From NCBI RefSeq assembly GCF_049310885.1, contig NZ_JBMDYO010000003.1, positions 248,001 to 312,000 on the forward strand: a stretch of DNA of 64,000 nt, given 5' to 3'. The stretch comes from CAYZJV01 sp049310885. Lineage in GTDB: Bacteria > Spirochaetota > Spirochaetia > Sphaerochaetales > Sphaerochaetaceae. The position numbers and the translations under genes are program-made. The stretch's first letter is position 1; the number at the start of each line of letters is the position of its first letter. This document shows positions 50,844 to 59,876 of this stretch, one piece after another. A model generated the notes under the pieces. That model saw nothing but the letters and a program-made list of their open reading frames with translations, did not search any database and was not told the origin of the DNA.

Positions 50844-52943
50844 ATGTCTGAAATTACAAAAATGAGAAACATCGGAATAAGTGCCCACATTGATTCGGGT
50901 AAGACCACACTTTCCGAGCGTATTCTCTTCTATTCCAATAGAATCCATGCAATTCACGAAGTTCGTGGAAAGGATGGCGTTGGTGCCACGATGGACTCTA
51001 TGGAACTCGAGCGTGAAAGAGGAATCACTATTGCCTCTGCTGCAACAAACGTAAGTTGGAAAGGTCATCCGATCAATGTTATCGATACCCCGGGACACGT
51101 AGACTTCACCATTGAGGTTGAGCGGTCTCTCCGTGTATTGGATGGTGCTGTACTGGTCCTCTGTTCTGTAGCTGGTGTACAATCACAGTCGATCACTGTT
51201 GACCGACAGATGAAACGGTATCGCGTTCCCCGGATCGCATTCATCAACAAATGTGACCGAACTGGAGCCAATCCCTATAGGGTAAAGAAGCAGTTGGTTG
51301 AGAAACTGGGCTTGAATGCAGTACTGCTGCAGATTCCCATCGGCCTTGAAGATCGTTTGCAAGGTGTTGTAGATCTGATCACCATGAAGGCAATCTACTT
51401 CGATGGTGCAAGTGGAGAAGTCCTCCGTTACGAGGAGATTCCTGCTGAACTCAAGGATGAGGCTGCAGAGAAGCGCGAAGAGATGCTTGATGCAGTGTCA
51501 CTCTGTTCCGATGAGCTCATGGAAGCGATGCTTGAAGACGCTGTGACAGAGGATCTTATCTATAAAGCTGTTCGAAAAGGAACAATTGCCTTGGAGCTTG
51601 TACCGGTACTCATGGGTAGTGCATACAAGAACAAAGGAATTCAGCCATTGCTCGATGCAGTAATCGGATATCTTCCCAATCCTACTGAGGTCAGGAATAC
51701 TGCCCTCGATTTGGATAACGATGAGGCCGATGTTGTGTTGAAAGCAGATGAAAGTTTGCCTCCTGTTGTCCTTGGCTTCAAGCTTGAGGATGGCCAGTAT
51801 GGCCAGTTGACCTATATCAGGATCTACCAGGGAAAAATCAAGAAGGGTGACGAACTTTTCAATACAAGAAGCAAGAAGAAATTCAAGGTTGGACGATTGG
51901 TCCGCATGCATGCCAATTCGATGGAAGACATCACCGAAGCTGGTTGTGGAGATATCGCAGCACTCTTCGGAATCGAATGTGCCTCTGGTGATACATTCTG
52001 TCACCCCTCCTTGAACTATTCGATGACATCCATGTTCGTTCCCAAGCCGGTAATCAGTCTTGCTGTGAATCCAGTGGACAAGAAGTCTGCGGACAACATG
52101 GCAAAAGCTCTCAACCGGTTCACTAAAGAGGATCCGACCTTCAATACATACGTCGACCCTGAATCAAATCAGACAATCATTCAGGGAATGGGAGAGTTGC
52201 ACCTCGAAGTCTATGTGGAACGCATGCGTCGTGAATACAAGGCTGAGGTTGTGACCGACCGTCCTGAGGTTGCCTATCGTGAGGCTATCAGCCAACGTGC
52301 CGACTTCAACTATACTCACAAGAAACAGACTGGTGGATCGGGACAGTATGCTCGTGTTGCTGGTTACTTCGAACCGATTGAAGAAGCTGAGGATGCAAAG
52401 GAATACGAGTTCATCGATCAGATCAAGGGAGGAGTTATTCCAACCGAATATATCCCTTCTTGTGATAAAGGTTTCCAGATGGCTGTCAAGAAAGGCACCC
52501 AGTTGGGCTTCCCTGTCGTCGGTGTACGTGCCGTGATCAATGATGGTGCCTACCACCCGGTAGACTCCTCTGACCAGGCTTTCCAGACTGCTGCGCTTAG
52601 TGCTTTCCGTGATGCCTACTCAAGGGCTAAGCCTGTGATCCTCGAGCCGGTAATGAAGGTCGCTGTCGAAGGTCCGACGGAATTCCAGGGTAATATCTTC
52701 GGAAGCATCAACCAAAGACGCGGAATCATTGTAAGTTCAAGCGAAGATGGTGCGATGTGTACCGTTGAAGCTGAAGTCCCTCTCTCTGAGATGTTCGGTT
52801 ACTCTACCGTATTGAGATCCCTTACCCAAGGTAAGGCTGAGTTCACTATGGAATTGGCAAAGTATAGCCGGGTTCCTTCAAGTGTCAGTGAAGACCTCAA
52901 GAAGGCTTACGAAGAGAAGAAAAAGAAAGAACAAGCAAAGTAA
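50844..52943 (+). CDS. fusA: Elongation factor G (spirochaete-type EF-G1)
   Basis: A 699-residue translational GTPase for ribosomal translocation. The P-loop reads AHIDSGKTTLSERILFYSN where common bacterial EF-G has HIDAGKTT; this form, with VRGKDGVGATMDSMELERERGIT, matches the spirochaete/mitochondrial EF-G1 group as I know it. DTPGHVDFT and NKCDR complete the G domain, and TGGSGQYA near residue 500 is domain IV. AAAGGAAGAGG lies before the ATG at 50844; upstream in-frame ATG lacks a site. Spirochaetes often carry a second EF-G gene, which is not in this window. Confidence 0.95.
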   Translation: MSEITKMRNIGISAHIDSGKTTLSERILFYSNRIHAIHEVRGKDGVGATMDSMELERERGITIASAATNVSWKGHPINVIDTPGHVDFTIEVERSLRVLDGAVLVLCSVAGVQSQSITVDRQMKRYRVPRIAFINKCDRTGANPYRVKKQLVEKLGLNAVLLQIPIGLEDRLQGVVDLITMKAIYFDGASGEVLRYEEIPAELKDEAAEKREEMLDAVSLCSDELMEAMLEDAVTEDLIYKAVRKGTIALELVPVLMGSAYKNKGIQPLLDAVIGYLPNPTEVRNTALDLDNDEADVVLKADESLPPVVLGFKLEDGQYGQLTYIRIYQGKIKKGDELFNTRSKKKFKVGRLVRMHANSMEDITEAGCGDIAALFGIECASGDTFCHPSLNYSMTSMFVPKPVISLAVNPVDKKSADNMAKALNRFTKEDPTFNTYVDPESNQTIIQGMGELHLEVYVERMRREYKAEVVTDRPEVAYREAISQRADFNYTHKKQTGGSGQYARVAGYFEPIEEAEDAKEYEFIDQIKGGVIPTEYIPSCDKGFQMAVKKGTQLGFPVVGVRAVINDGAYHPVDSSDQAFQTAALSAFRDAYSRAKPVILEPVMKVAVEGPTEFQGNIFGSINQRRGIIVSSSEDGAMCTVEAEVPLSEMFGYSTVLRSLTQGKAEFTMELAKYSRVPSSVSEDLKKAYEEKKKKEQAK

Positions 52944-52969
52944 CCTTGTTTTAGGATAATTCTCATAAA

Positions 52970-53012
52970 GGCTGTTGTGAATATCTTTTCACAGCAGTCT
53001 TTTCATTTTTTT
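52970..53012 (+). terminator. Terminator of fusA
   Basis: GGCTGTTGTGAA (52970-52981) pairs with TTCACAGCAGTC (52988-52999) with two G-U pairs, followed by TTTTCATTTTTTT. Confidence 0.85.
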
Positions 53013-53054
53013 GAACAATATCAGAAGATTGTTTTGCCGTTAGCAAAACCATGA

Positions 53055-53060
53055 TATACT
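53055..53060 (+). promoter_or_regulatory. -10 box before the P-loop ATPase gene
   Basis: TATACT with a poor -35 (TTTTGC at 17 bases, or TTGCCG at 15). The leader has GGAGG nine bases before the ATG. Confidence 0.4.
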
Positions 53061-53093
53061 TTAGAGACATCAACATCTCGGAGGATGCATAGT

Positions 53094-53801
53094 ATGGAAA
53101 TTCAAGAGTTAAATGCTTTGAGCCCGTTGCGGGCGTTCGATGAGTCTTTGGATGGTGGATTGGGAAAAGGAAACCTTGGGGTTCTTGTTTCTCGCCACGG
53201 TATCGGAAAAACAGCCTGTCTCGTTCATCTGGCAACAGATAAGTTATTCAGGAACGAGCATATCATCCATGTCTCTTTCTCCGGCAATGTCGAACATGTG
53301 ATCAATTGGTACAAGGAGGTTTTCAGGCAAATTTCTGAGAACCGGTCATTGGAAGATGCAGCTACCATTTATAATGAGATTCTAGCCAATCGTGTGGTAA
53401 TGAACTTTAGTCAAGAAAATGTAACGATTGAGAAGGTCTTATCCAGTCTTGAGACACTTATTAGACAAGGTTCATTCAATGCCGATGCTATCATGTTCGA
53501 TGGTTACAAACTTACCGTCGCTACAGAAGATGATGTTCGGAAAATCAAACAGTTCGCAATGGATATGCGTTTGGAGGTTTGGTTCTCCGTCTCTCCGGTA
53601 AAACCCGATGTAGCATTCGACGATAATGGAGTTCCTAACACGATTCTCAAGTATGAGGAGTTAATCGATGTTCTTATCGGGCTCAAGTACAATGAATCGA
53701 TGGATAAGGTTCTCATGACGTTGGTGAAGGATGGAGAACAACTCGATCCGAAGCCTATGCGGGTGACTCTGGATCCGAAGACCATGCTGATTTCTGAATA
53801 G
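53094..53801 (+). CDS. RecA/KaiC-like small P-loop ATPase of unknown function
   Basis: A 235-residue protein that resembles a single RecA-like core. It opens with LSPLRAFDESLDGGLGKGNLGVLVS, the layout of KaiC/RadA domains, and has Walker A RHGIGKTA near residue 46 and a likely Walker B AIMFDGY near 145. No DNA-binding or second ATPase domain is present. The ATG at 53094 has GGAGG nine bases upstream. It stands alone between fusA and the ispF terminator region. Roles in signalling or recombination mediation are possible for such proteins, but none is supported by context. Confidence 0.75.
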   Translation: MEIQELNALSPLRAFDESLDGGLGKGNLGVLVSRHGIGKTACLVHLATDKLFRNEHIIHVSFSGNVEHVINWYKEVFRQISENRSLEDAATIYNEILANRVVMNFSQENVTIEKVLSSLETLIRQGSFNADAIMFDGYKLTVATEDDVRKIKQFAMDMRLEVWFSVSPVKPDVAFDDNGVPNTILKYEELIDVLIGLKYNESMDKVLMTLVKDGEQLDPKPMRVTLDPKTMLISE

Positions 53802-53811
53802 ATGATGTAAC

Positions 53812-53832
53812 GCCGGGCGAAAGCCCGGCTTT
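53812..53832 (+). terminator. Terminator of the P-loop ATPase gene
   Basis: GCCGGGC, loop GAAA, GCCCGGC, then TTT. It sits between convergent stops and may act on both strands. Confidence 0.82.
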
Positions 53833-53838
53833 GTCATA

Positions 53839-54345
53839 TCAGACCCACTCATCCAACTCTGTACAATTGTCTGTAGGTACCGGTTTAAGCAGGACTATAG
53901 CTTGGGCGATGATTGCCTCTCCTTGGCCAACTTCTCCCAGTATGCCTTCAGCTGTCTTTGCTTTTACAGAGATACATTCGATAGGAATGTCGCAAGTTTG
54001 AGAGAGCGAATCTCGGATAGCATCTATATAGGGGCGTAATTTTGGATTCTCCAATATTACTGTCGTATCGATATTTACGATTTTCCAACCCTTAATTTTC
54101 TCCAAGGTCATCTGAAGCAATTCTAAGCTGGAAACGTCCTTCCATCGATCATCTGAGGGAGGGAAGTGAGACCCGATATCTCCAATAGCCACTGCTCCCA
54201 ACAGTGCATCAATAATGGCATGGATAAGGACATCACCGTCTGAGTGTCCTGCCTCACCCCTCGTATGAGGAATTTGGACTCCTCCAAGCATAAGAGGACG
54301 TTTTTCAACCAATCGATGAAGATCCCAACCAGAACCTACTCTCAT
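53839..54345 (-). CDS. ispF: 2-C-methyl-D-erythritol 2,4-cyclodiphosphate synthase
   Basis: A 168-residue zinc enzyme of the non-mevalonate isoprenoid pathway. GSGWDLHRLVE near residue 4 carries the Asp and His zinc ligands, HSDGDVLIHAIIDALLGA near 34 the third, and GDIGSHFPPSD the substrate loop; the AKTAEG motif near 133 is the cytidine-binding turn. Its start overlaps the ispD stop by four bases, the same order as the pathway pair found in many genomes. Last gene of carD-ispD-ispF. Confidence 0.96.
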   Translation of the reverse strand: MRVGSGWDLHRLVEKRPLMLGGVQIPHTRGEAGHSDGDVLIHAIIDALLGAVAIGDIGSHFPPSDDRWKDVSSLELLQMTLEKIKGWKIVNIDTTVILENPKLRPYIDAIRDSLSQTCDIPIECISVKAKTAEGILGEVGQGEAIIAQAIVLLKPVPTDNCTELDEWV

Positions 54346-55052
54346 AGTTGCTCCTTGATTTGGGGGAAATCATCAGCGATTGTGATTTTACGATTCTCAG
54401 GATTTCCGGGTGTTGTGCCCACAAGTCCCCCGAAATCGGTATAAATCTCAGTATCGTCTACATAGAGGCGATCGTGGCTTATCGCCTTTCGATGTGCCTG
54501 GAGTATTTCAGGAAAACGAAATACTTGGGGGGTCTGGATCATGACCAAGCCACTACGGTCTTCATGATTGAGAATCTTTCCTTCGCTATCGAGCCGTTTG
54601 ACAGCGTCATGGATAGGGAGTATAGGCGCTGCACCACCAAAGACAGTTGCCATAGCCAAGGTTGATATGATTGTCTTTTCAGATACCCATGGACGTGCAC
54701 CATCATGTATGAGGGCATAGGAGATGTTCGGAGCATAGTGTTCCAATGCCTCTAATCCTTTTAAGACGGATTCCTGGCGGGTTTTACCACCTAATACCAA
54801 TTGGACAGGAATGGGTGATGCAAAGAGCAGATTGTCTAATGCAACTTCGGTCTCTTCACGAAGTCCCTCACTATAGGTTACTACAACAAATTCAAGATTT
54901 GGAAGCGAGAAAAAAGGGAGTGCCGCATGATAGAGGACACTTCTATCATCCAACAGAAGAAACTCTTTTTTCTGCGATGAATTGTTCGATCCGTTGAACC
55001 GGGTGCTAGTACCTGCGGCTGTAATAATTACGCCGTGTGGAGGGAAAGACAC
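54342..55052 (-). CDS. ispD: 2-C-methyl-D-erythritol 4-phosphate cytidylyltransferase
   Basis: A 236-residue nucleotidyltransferase that makes CDP-methylerythritol. The CTP loop reads ITAAGTSTRFNG near residue 10, KEFLLL near 29 holds the conserved Lys, and LIHDGARPWV near 112 and VDDTEIYTDFGG near 195 are the other family signatures. It shares one base with the carD stop and overlaps ispF by four bases. The pathway call is firm because ispF is its direct neighbour. Confidence 0.95.
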   Translation of the reverse strand: MSFPPHGVIITAAGTSTRFNGSNNSSQKKEFLLLDDRSVLYHAALPFFSLPNLEFVVVTYSEGLREETEVALDNLLFASPIPVQLVLGGKTRQESVLKGLEALEHYAPNISYALIHDGARPWVSEKTIISTLAMATVFGGAAPILPIHDAVKRLDSEGKILNHEDRSGLVMIQTPQVFRFPEILQAHRKAISHDRLYVDDTEIYTDFGGLVGTTPGNPENRKITIADDFPQIKEQL

Positions 55053-55576
55053 TAGGACTCCTTGGCCTTGGGCTCACGTTCAAGTTTACTAAAAATCATG
55101 GCTTCAATCTCTTCCCTAGGTCGTCCTAATGCAAGAGCCGATTCATCAATGAGAATCCGCAGTGCGTTATCGTACAGTTTTCTCTCCTGTACCGGTAATT
55201 CCTTAATCTTGCTTCGGTGGTAGAGGATCTGGACTACCTTCGCTATAGATGCAATGGAACCTTCACTTAAAAGATCCACATTCATCTGATACCGTGCTTT
55301 CCAATCTACCGGAACCTGATCTAGCTTATTGGAGATGCTGTTTATAGCTTCCATTGCTTCTGACGGTTTCACAATACTTCGGATACCGAGTTCAGCGACC
55401 TTATCTACCGGGAGCATAACTGTCATGTCAGATATCTCCAGAAAGATTTCATAGTACAAGGACGTGTTTCCACGGAGAGTCTTTTCCTCAATTTTATTGA
55501 TGACTCCCACCCCTTGGAGCGGATAGACCACATGGTCTCCCAATGCAAAGATCTCATTCTTTTCTGAAGATGTCAT
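55052..55576 (-). CDS. CarD/CdnL-type RNA polymerase-binding regulator
   Basis: A 174-residue regulator. FALGDHVVYPLQGVGVINKIEE near residue 10 is the conserved Tudor-like RNA-polymerase-binding start of CarD, and the helical C-terminal half (YQMNVDLLSEGSIASIAKVV, then ALRILIDESALALG) binds DNA near the -10 element. Such proteins stabilise open promoter complexes, often at rRNA and housekeeping promoters. The ATG lies six bases after a TATAAT box and has no ribosome site. Being first in an operon with ispD and ispF is a linkage I recall from other spirochaetes. Confidence 0.93.
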   Translation of the reverse strand: MTSSEKNEIFALGDHVVYPLQGVGVINKIEEKTLRGNTSLYYEIFLEISDMTVMLPVDKVAELGIRSIVKPSEAMEAINSISNKLDQVPVDWKARYQMNVDLLSEGSIASIAKVVQILYHRSKIKELPVQERKLYDNALRILIDESALALGRPREEIEAMIFSKLEREPKAKES

Positions 55577-55582
55577 ACCAGT

Positions 55583-55611
55583 ATTATACCCGAAAAACGG
55601 GTTGTGAACAA
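55583..55611 (-). promoter_or_regulatory. Leaderless-type promoter of carD-ispD-ispF
   Basis: Minus-strand TTGTTC (55606-55611), 17 bases, TATAAT (55583-55588), six bases, ATG at 55576. Confidence 0.68.
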
Positions 55612-55614
55612 GTA

Positions 55615-55643
55615 TGGCAAAAAATCTCGATATGCTCTATATT
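55615..55643 (+). promoter_or_regulatory. Leaderless-type promoter of malQ
   Basis: Weak TGGCAA (55615-55620), 17 bases, TATATT (55638-55643), six bases, ATG at 55650; back to back with the carD promoter. Confidence 0.5.
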
Positions 55644-55649
55644 TTCACA

Positions 55650-57191
55650 ATGAATAAAAAGATACGTTACAGCGGAGTCCTTCTTCATCCCACTTCTTTA
55701 CCCGGTAGTTCGGGTATTGGAGATTTGGGAGAACCTGGACGAATGTTTATTGATATGCTTTCCGAAGCCTCTGTAGGGTTATGGCAAATTCTTCCATTGG
55801 GTCCTGTCGGATTCGGCAATTCCCCATATGCTGTTCGTTCGGCGTTCGCCGGGAATGAATTTCTGATCAGTTTGGACGAGCTTCTTGATGATGGATATCT
55901 CGATCTATCCGATATAGTCGATACTCCCCATTTTCCCGTAGATTCGGTAGCTTTCCAGGAGGTTGAATCCTATAAATTCCCGTTACTGGTAAAGGCAGCT
56001 AGCAAATTTCTTGCAGATGCACCTTTACAGGAGAGGAAGGAGTTCGATGCATTCTGCTCCGAACAAGCAGATTGGTTGGATGATTATGCGTTATATCGGG
56101 CGATGGTTGACCATTATGGAGATTCCCGGTGGTTCAGTGCTTGGGATCCCCAGTTGACCAAACGATCAAAAGAAGCCTTGGCTTACTGGAAAAAGGAGAA
56201 GAATCGGGAGATTTCCGTTTGGAAAGTCTTGCAATACTTCTTCTTCAAACAGTGGAGAGCCCTAAAGGATTACGCACATGCTAAGAATGTTGCTATTGTC
56301 GGAGATATTCCCATATTTGTCGCTGCCGACAGTGTGGATGCCTGGAGTAACCGTAAATACTTGAAAATGGAAGAGGATGGCAGATCGTCAGCTCTATCGG
56401 GAGTTCCCCCAGATGCTTTTAGTTCTACAGGACAACTTTGGGGTAATCCGGTCTATGATTGGGATGCTCTGAAGGCAGATGGTTTTAGTTGGTGGATTCG
56501 TCGATTGGAACATCAGTTTGTCATGACCGATATGGTGCGTATAGATCATTTCAGAGGATTTGAAGCCTACTGGGAAGTCCCGGCAGACCATACGACCGCA
56601 GAGTATGGAACGTGGGTAAAAGCGCCCGGACAAGAGTTATTCACTATATTGAGACAACGATTTGGAAAGCTTTCGGTAATAGCAGAGGATCTGGGTGTGA
56701 TTACCCCTGAGGTTGAATCTCTGCGTGATTCGAATGGATTCCCTGGAATGAAAATTGTTCAGTTTGCATTCAACTCGCTAGGCCCGGGGTTGATTGATCC
56801 TGATAATGCATATCTTCCCCACAATTATGATGAAGTTTGTGTTGCCTATACCGGAACACATGACAACGACACGACGCGTGGATGGTACGAGAAGTTGGAT
56901 GAGGGGATGAAGGATATTGTAAGACGCTATCTGAGTTGTTCAGACGATGGCGTCGTTTGGCATCTTATGCGTTCAGTGATGGCCTCAGCAGCACAGTATG
57001 CTATCGTTCCCATGCAAGATGTGCTGAACCTGGGAGGTTCTGCCCGTATGAACCAGCCTGGAACCTGTGGTGGTTCGAACTGGGCATGGAGAGTAACTGA
57101 GAGCCAGTTGGGAGAAGCCTCTCAAGCAACACTCATAGCACTCACACAACCCTTTGGGAGGAATGCCGTCTTCCCTGTGGAATCTAGTTAA
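55650..57191 (+). CDS. malQ: 4-alpha-glucanotransferase (amylomaltase, GH77)
   Basis: A 513-residue disproportionating enzyme that moves glucan chains between maltodextrins or glycogen ends. RYSGVLLHPTSLPGSSGIGDLG opens the domain, the nucleophile Asp is in MVRIDHFRGFE near residue 290, the acid/base Glu in IAEDLGVITPEV near 345 and the third acid in GTHDNDTTRGW near 390. The ATG at 55650 begins right before the conserved start and six bases after a -10 box. Its 3' end overlaps the convergent binding-protein gene by eight bases. No other glycogen gene is nearby. Confidence 0.95.
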   Translation: MNKKIRYSGVLLHPTSLPGSSGIGDLGEPGRMFIDMLSEASVGLWQILPLGPVGFGNSPYAVRSAFAGNEFLISLDELLDDGYLDLSDIVDTPHFPVDSVAFQEVESYKFPLLVKAASKFLADAPLQERKEFDAFCSEQADWLDDYALYRAMVDHYGDSRWFSAWDPQLTKRSKEALAYWKKEKNREISVWKVLQYFFFKQWRALKDYAHAKNVAIVGDIPIFVAADSVDAWSNRKYLKMEEDGRSSALSGVPPDAFSSTGQLWGNPVYDWDALKADGFSWWIRRLEHQFVMTDMVRIDHFRGFEAYWEVPADHTTAEYGTWVKAPGQELFTILRQRFGKLSVIAEDLGVITPEVESLRDSNGFPGMKIVQFAFNSLGPGLIDPDNAYLPHNYDEVCVAYTGTHDNDTTRGWYEKLDEGMKDIVRRYLSCSDDGVVWHLMRSVMASAAQYAIVPMQDVLNLGGSARMNQPGTCGGSNWAWRVTESQLGEASQATLIALTQPFGRNAVFPVESS

Positions 57192-58785
57192 TACCAAGAT
57201 ATTTGATCGGATGAAAGTCGAGAATATTTGCGTACCATCCAGTAACTCTATCGGATTGGATGGTATTGATGGTGAATCCATGATAGAGGGGGAAGACCAA
57301 AGAGTTTTCCAGAAGATATGACTCGGCAGCCTCTGTGAATCGCATCCGCTCTTCAACGTTTTCTGCCTTCAGTGCCATTCCGAGAAGGCGATCGAATGTC
57401 TCATCGTGCAACTTCCCAAGATTATATCCGCTTTCTCCGCTAAACAAGTAGAGGAACGCGAAAGGGTCATGAAAATCACCTATCCATGTGATGAATGATA
57501 ATTCGTATGGTGATAATTCTGGATAGCGCGAATAGGTGCTCAATGGCACGCTATCCAATACAACCGTCATCCCAAGTTTTCTCGTAAGGATTTCGGATAT
57601 CCGTTCAGCGCTCTGTATAACTTGGGAACCTCTATGTACAGCCATATGCAAGGGAGGAAGGCCTGCTCCGTAGGGGAATCCCTCCTCTGCTAATAATGCA
57701 TATGCTTCCAGTTCGTTTTCGCCTAAATTGCTATCAGGCTTACCTTCATATACCTTTCCGTTTGGAATCAGCTTATCTGTGGGAAATAGCTGACGACTCT
57801 CCACCCGTATTTCATCCCATGGTATCAAAAGATCCAATGCGCGACGGATCTTTGGATTGGCATACGGTCCATTCTCTGCGCTAAAATAATAGAAGCCGGT
57901 GGAATATTGGGCTGATATCCGCATATCATCAGGATGGGTAAGCTGTTCTTGAGGAATATAGGCCAAAGCCCAATGGACCTTCCTATCTAGGTAAGCATCA
58001 ATAATAGCCTTAGGGTCCATAAAGGAGAATTGGACATAATCACTAGGAACCTCTAGGTAATTTGAGTACCAAGGATGCTTTTCCAAGATAATTGATTTAT
58101 CTTCAAAGGATCCCACTACATACGGACCAGAACTGATAATGTCTTGTGGTGCAATTACACCAGTATCTTTCCATAGGGTCGGATGGATGGCAGAAAGTGG
58201 TAACATACTCAACAGCTTTGGCAAATAGGGTGCTGGAGAAGATAGTTTGAGGGTAATTGTCTGGGGGTTGTCGGTTGTAGAAATTCCAATTTTATTCGCT
58301 GTGGCGGATCCCGTCCTGAATTGCTCCACCCCTTCAATACAATCCAGCATCGAGATGAGATAGGTGTTTCCGGTTCCCTTTTGTGATTGCTCCAATAACC
58401 ATATCCAGGAGTCTGCTATAGATTCGGCTGTTATAGGGTCTCCATTTGAGAATCGGATATCCTCCTTTAGCTCAAATGTCCACATTAGGCCATCGTTCGA
58501 TACTGTTGCGTGTTTAGCCAATGCAAGTATAGGTTCACCATCCTTTGGGTCAAGACTGTACAATCCTTCGAATAATCCATCTAAGATCATCAGTGACGAT
58601 GCATCGGTTGCGCGGATGGGGTCGAGGTATATGGTGTCTTCCGATTCAATCAGTGCTATAGAAAAGGTATTTTCCTGTTTGAGGGGAGCTCTGGATGGCA
58701 GTGGTTCTGTTTCACGGGTTCCTCGCGAAAAAAGGGCAACGGTGAAAAATAGAAGGAGGACAGGAATGAGAAGAAATCTCTTCAT
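57184..58785 (-). CDS. Oligopeptide-type ABC transporter binding protein (SBP family 5)
   Basis: A 533-residue exported protein. MKRFLLIPVLLLFFTVALF is a signal peptide, with no lipobox Cys. The mature part has DPIRATDASSLMILDGLFEGLY and MWTFELKEDIRFSNGDPITAESIADSW, standard for DppA/OppA proteins that bind peptides, nickel or sugars. The ATG at 58785 is one base after the lplA stop, with AAGGAG a few bases before. No permease or ATPase genes follow, so it is an orphan that must work with a transporter elsewhere or have a chaperone or murein-peptide role. Confidence 0.9.
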   Translation of the reverse strand: MKRFLLIPVLLLFFTVALFSRGTRETEPLPSRAPLKQENTFSIALIESEDTIYLDPIRATDASSLMILDGLFEGLYSLDPKDGEPILALAKHATVSNDGLMWTFELKEDIRFSNGDPITAESIADSWIWLLEQSQKGTGNTYLISMLDCIEGVEQFRTGSATANKIGISTTDNPQTITLKLSSPAPYLPKLLSMLPLSAIHPTLWKDTGVIAPQDIISSGPYVVGSFEDKSIILEKHPWYSNYLEVPSDYVQFSFMDPKAIIDAYLDRKVHWALAYIPQEQLTHPDDMRISAQYSTGFYYFSAENGPYANPKIRRALDLLIPWDEIRVESRQLFPTDKLIPNGKVYEGKPDSNLGENELEAYALLAEEGFPYGAGLPPLHMAVHRGSQVIQSAERISEILTRKLGMTVVLDSVPLSTYSRYPELSPYELSFITWIGDFHDPFAFLYLFSGESGYNLGKLHDETFDRLLGMALKAENVEERMRFTEAAESYLLENSLVFPLYHGFTINTIQSDRVTGWYANILDFHPIKYLGIN

Positions 58786-58786
58786 T

Positions 58787-59794
58787 TCATTCCATCTCCT
58801 TCTCCACCAGTGCCGCGACGTCGACCGCCATGGCTTGGATTTCCGGAGGAAGGTCTTTCGTTCCATCCAGTAGCGTGTATCTGATATCCTCTGGTGCGTA
58901 ACGGGTTCCTGGGAGAACTTCTTGTACCCGTTCGATGAATTCCACCGAAAGAGAATCGCTGAAAATATTGAGTCCGGCGACCTTTCCTTCCCTGATATCG
59001 ATATCCAATGTTATTCCTCCCCAAGGGAAACGAGCGGAGATAGGATGGGCGAACTGGGGAGAAGAACCGAAACGCCAGTTCCAATCGGAATAGAGTTGGT
59101 AGGTCTCATACAATGAATCAATTTTCGAGAGGCGCTCGGTAGTCAGATCTTCAACTTTGCATGATTCACCATAGGTCTTTTGGAAAGTTGCAATTATCTC
59201 ATCGCATAATGAGTCGTGGGTAAGGGCACTAGCGTATTCTGTTAGATTCGCTACACGGCTTGCCACAGACTTGACACCTTTGGACTGCAATTTTGTCTTA
59301 TCGGGTGTGAGATATTGGGGTAGTTTTCCCATATCGGTTTTTATGAGCAGTGTCCCGTGGTGGAAAGCACGTTGTGTTGTCATACGGAATGCACTTCCAG
59401 AAACCTTTTTCCCGTCGACAAGAATATCATTTCTACCCGATTGTTCTGCTGTTATACCAAATTTTTCTAATGCTTTGATGATGATTCCGAAATTCCTGTC
59501 CTTATCATATTCGTTCCGGGGAGACATGAATGTAAAATTCGTATTTCCTAAGTCATGATAAACTGCTCCGCCTCCGCTCTGTCTTCTGGCAAGCACTACA
59601 CCATCGGTCTCCATAGCCTTGATATTGCATTCGTTCCAAGGATTCTGAAATCTTCCGATGACGATACAGGGTTTATTGCGCCAAAGGAATAGGACATGAT
59701 GGTCTTCTGGAAAGGTTTTAAACAACCAGTCTTCAGTTGCCAAGTTGAACCATGGATCATGGTGCTCCGCAGTGAAAATCTTTATCTTAGACAT
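58787..59794 (-). CDS. lplA: Lipoate-protein ligase A
   Basis: A 335-residue enzyme that attaches lipoate through lipoyl-AMP to lipoyl domains. RRQSGGGAVYHDLGNTNFTFM near residue 70 is the lipoate-binding loop, KVSGSAFRMTTQRAFHHGTLL near 130 contains the catalytic Lys region, and the C-terminal accessory domain of about 90 residues is present, so it is the two-domain LplA. It implies lipoylated proteins, such as an E2 for the E1 pair at 41334 or glycine cleavage H. It uses a divergent promoter overlapping that of rsmE. Confidence 0.94.
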   Translation of the reverse strand: MSKIKIFTAEHHDPWFNLATEDWLFKTFPEDHHVLFLWRNKPCIVIGRFQNPWNECNIKAMETDGVVLARRQSGGGAVYHDLGNTNFTFMSPRNEYDKDRNFGIIIKALEKFGITAEQSGRNDILVDGKKVSGSAFRMTTQRAFHHGTLLIKTDMGKLPQYLTPDKTKLQSKGVKSVASRVANLTEYASALTHDSLCDEIIATFQKTYGESCKVEDLTTERLSKIDSLYETYQLYSDWNWRFGSSPQFAHPISARFPWGGITLDIDIREGKVAGLNIFSDSLSVEFIERVQEVLPGTRYAPEDIRYTLLDGTKDLPPEIQAMAVDVAALVEKEME

Positions 59795-59829
59795 CGCCCT
59801 CTCCCATCTACCCTTGTACAGGTTGCCTT

Positions 59830-59858
59830 ATGATACTGTGTTTACAGAGCGCATGCAA
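59830..59858 (-). promoter_or_regulatory. Promoter of lplA
   Basis: Minus-strand TTGCAT (59853-59858), 17 bases, TATCAT (59830-59835). It overlaps the rsmE promoter, so polymerases would exclude each other. Confidence 0.5.
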
Positions 59859-59869
59859 CAGCATATACT
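59841..59869 (+). promoter_or_regulatory. Leaderless-type promoter of rsmE-thyX
   Basis: TTTACA (59841-59846), 17 bases, TATACT (59864-59869), seven bases, ATG at 59877. Confidence 0.65.
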
Positions 59870-59876
59870 CCCTTCC

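Noticed and set aside
59745..59876. N-terminal extension of RsmE
   Set aside because: It would run through lplA's start and both promoters; the family begins at MNIILF.
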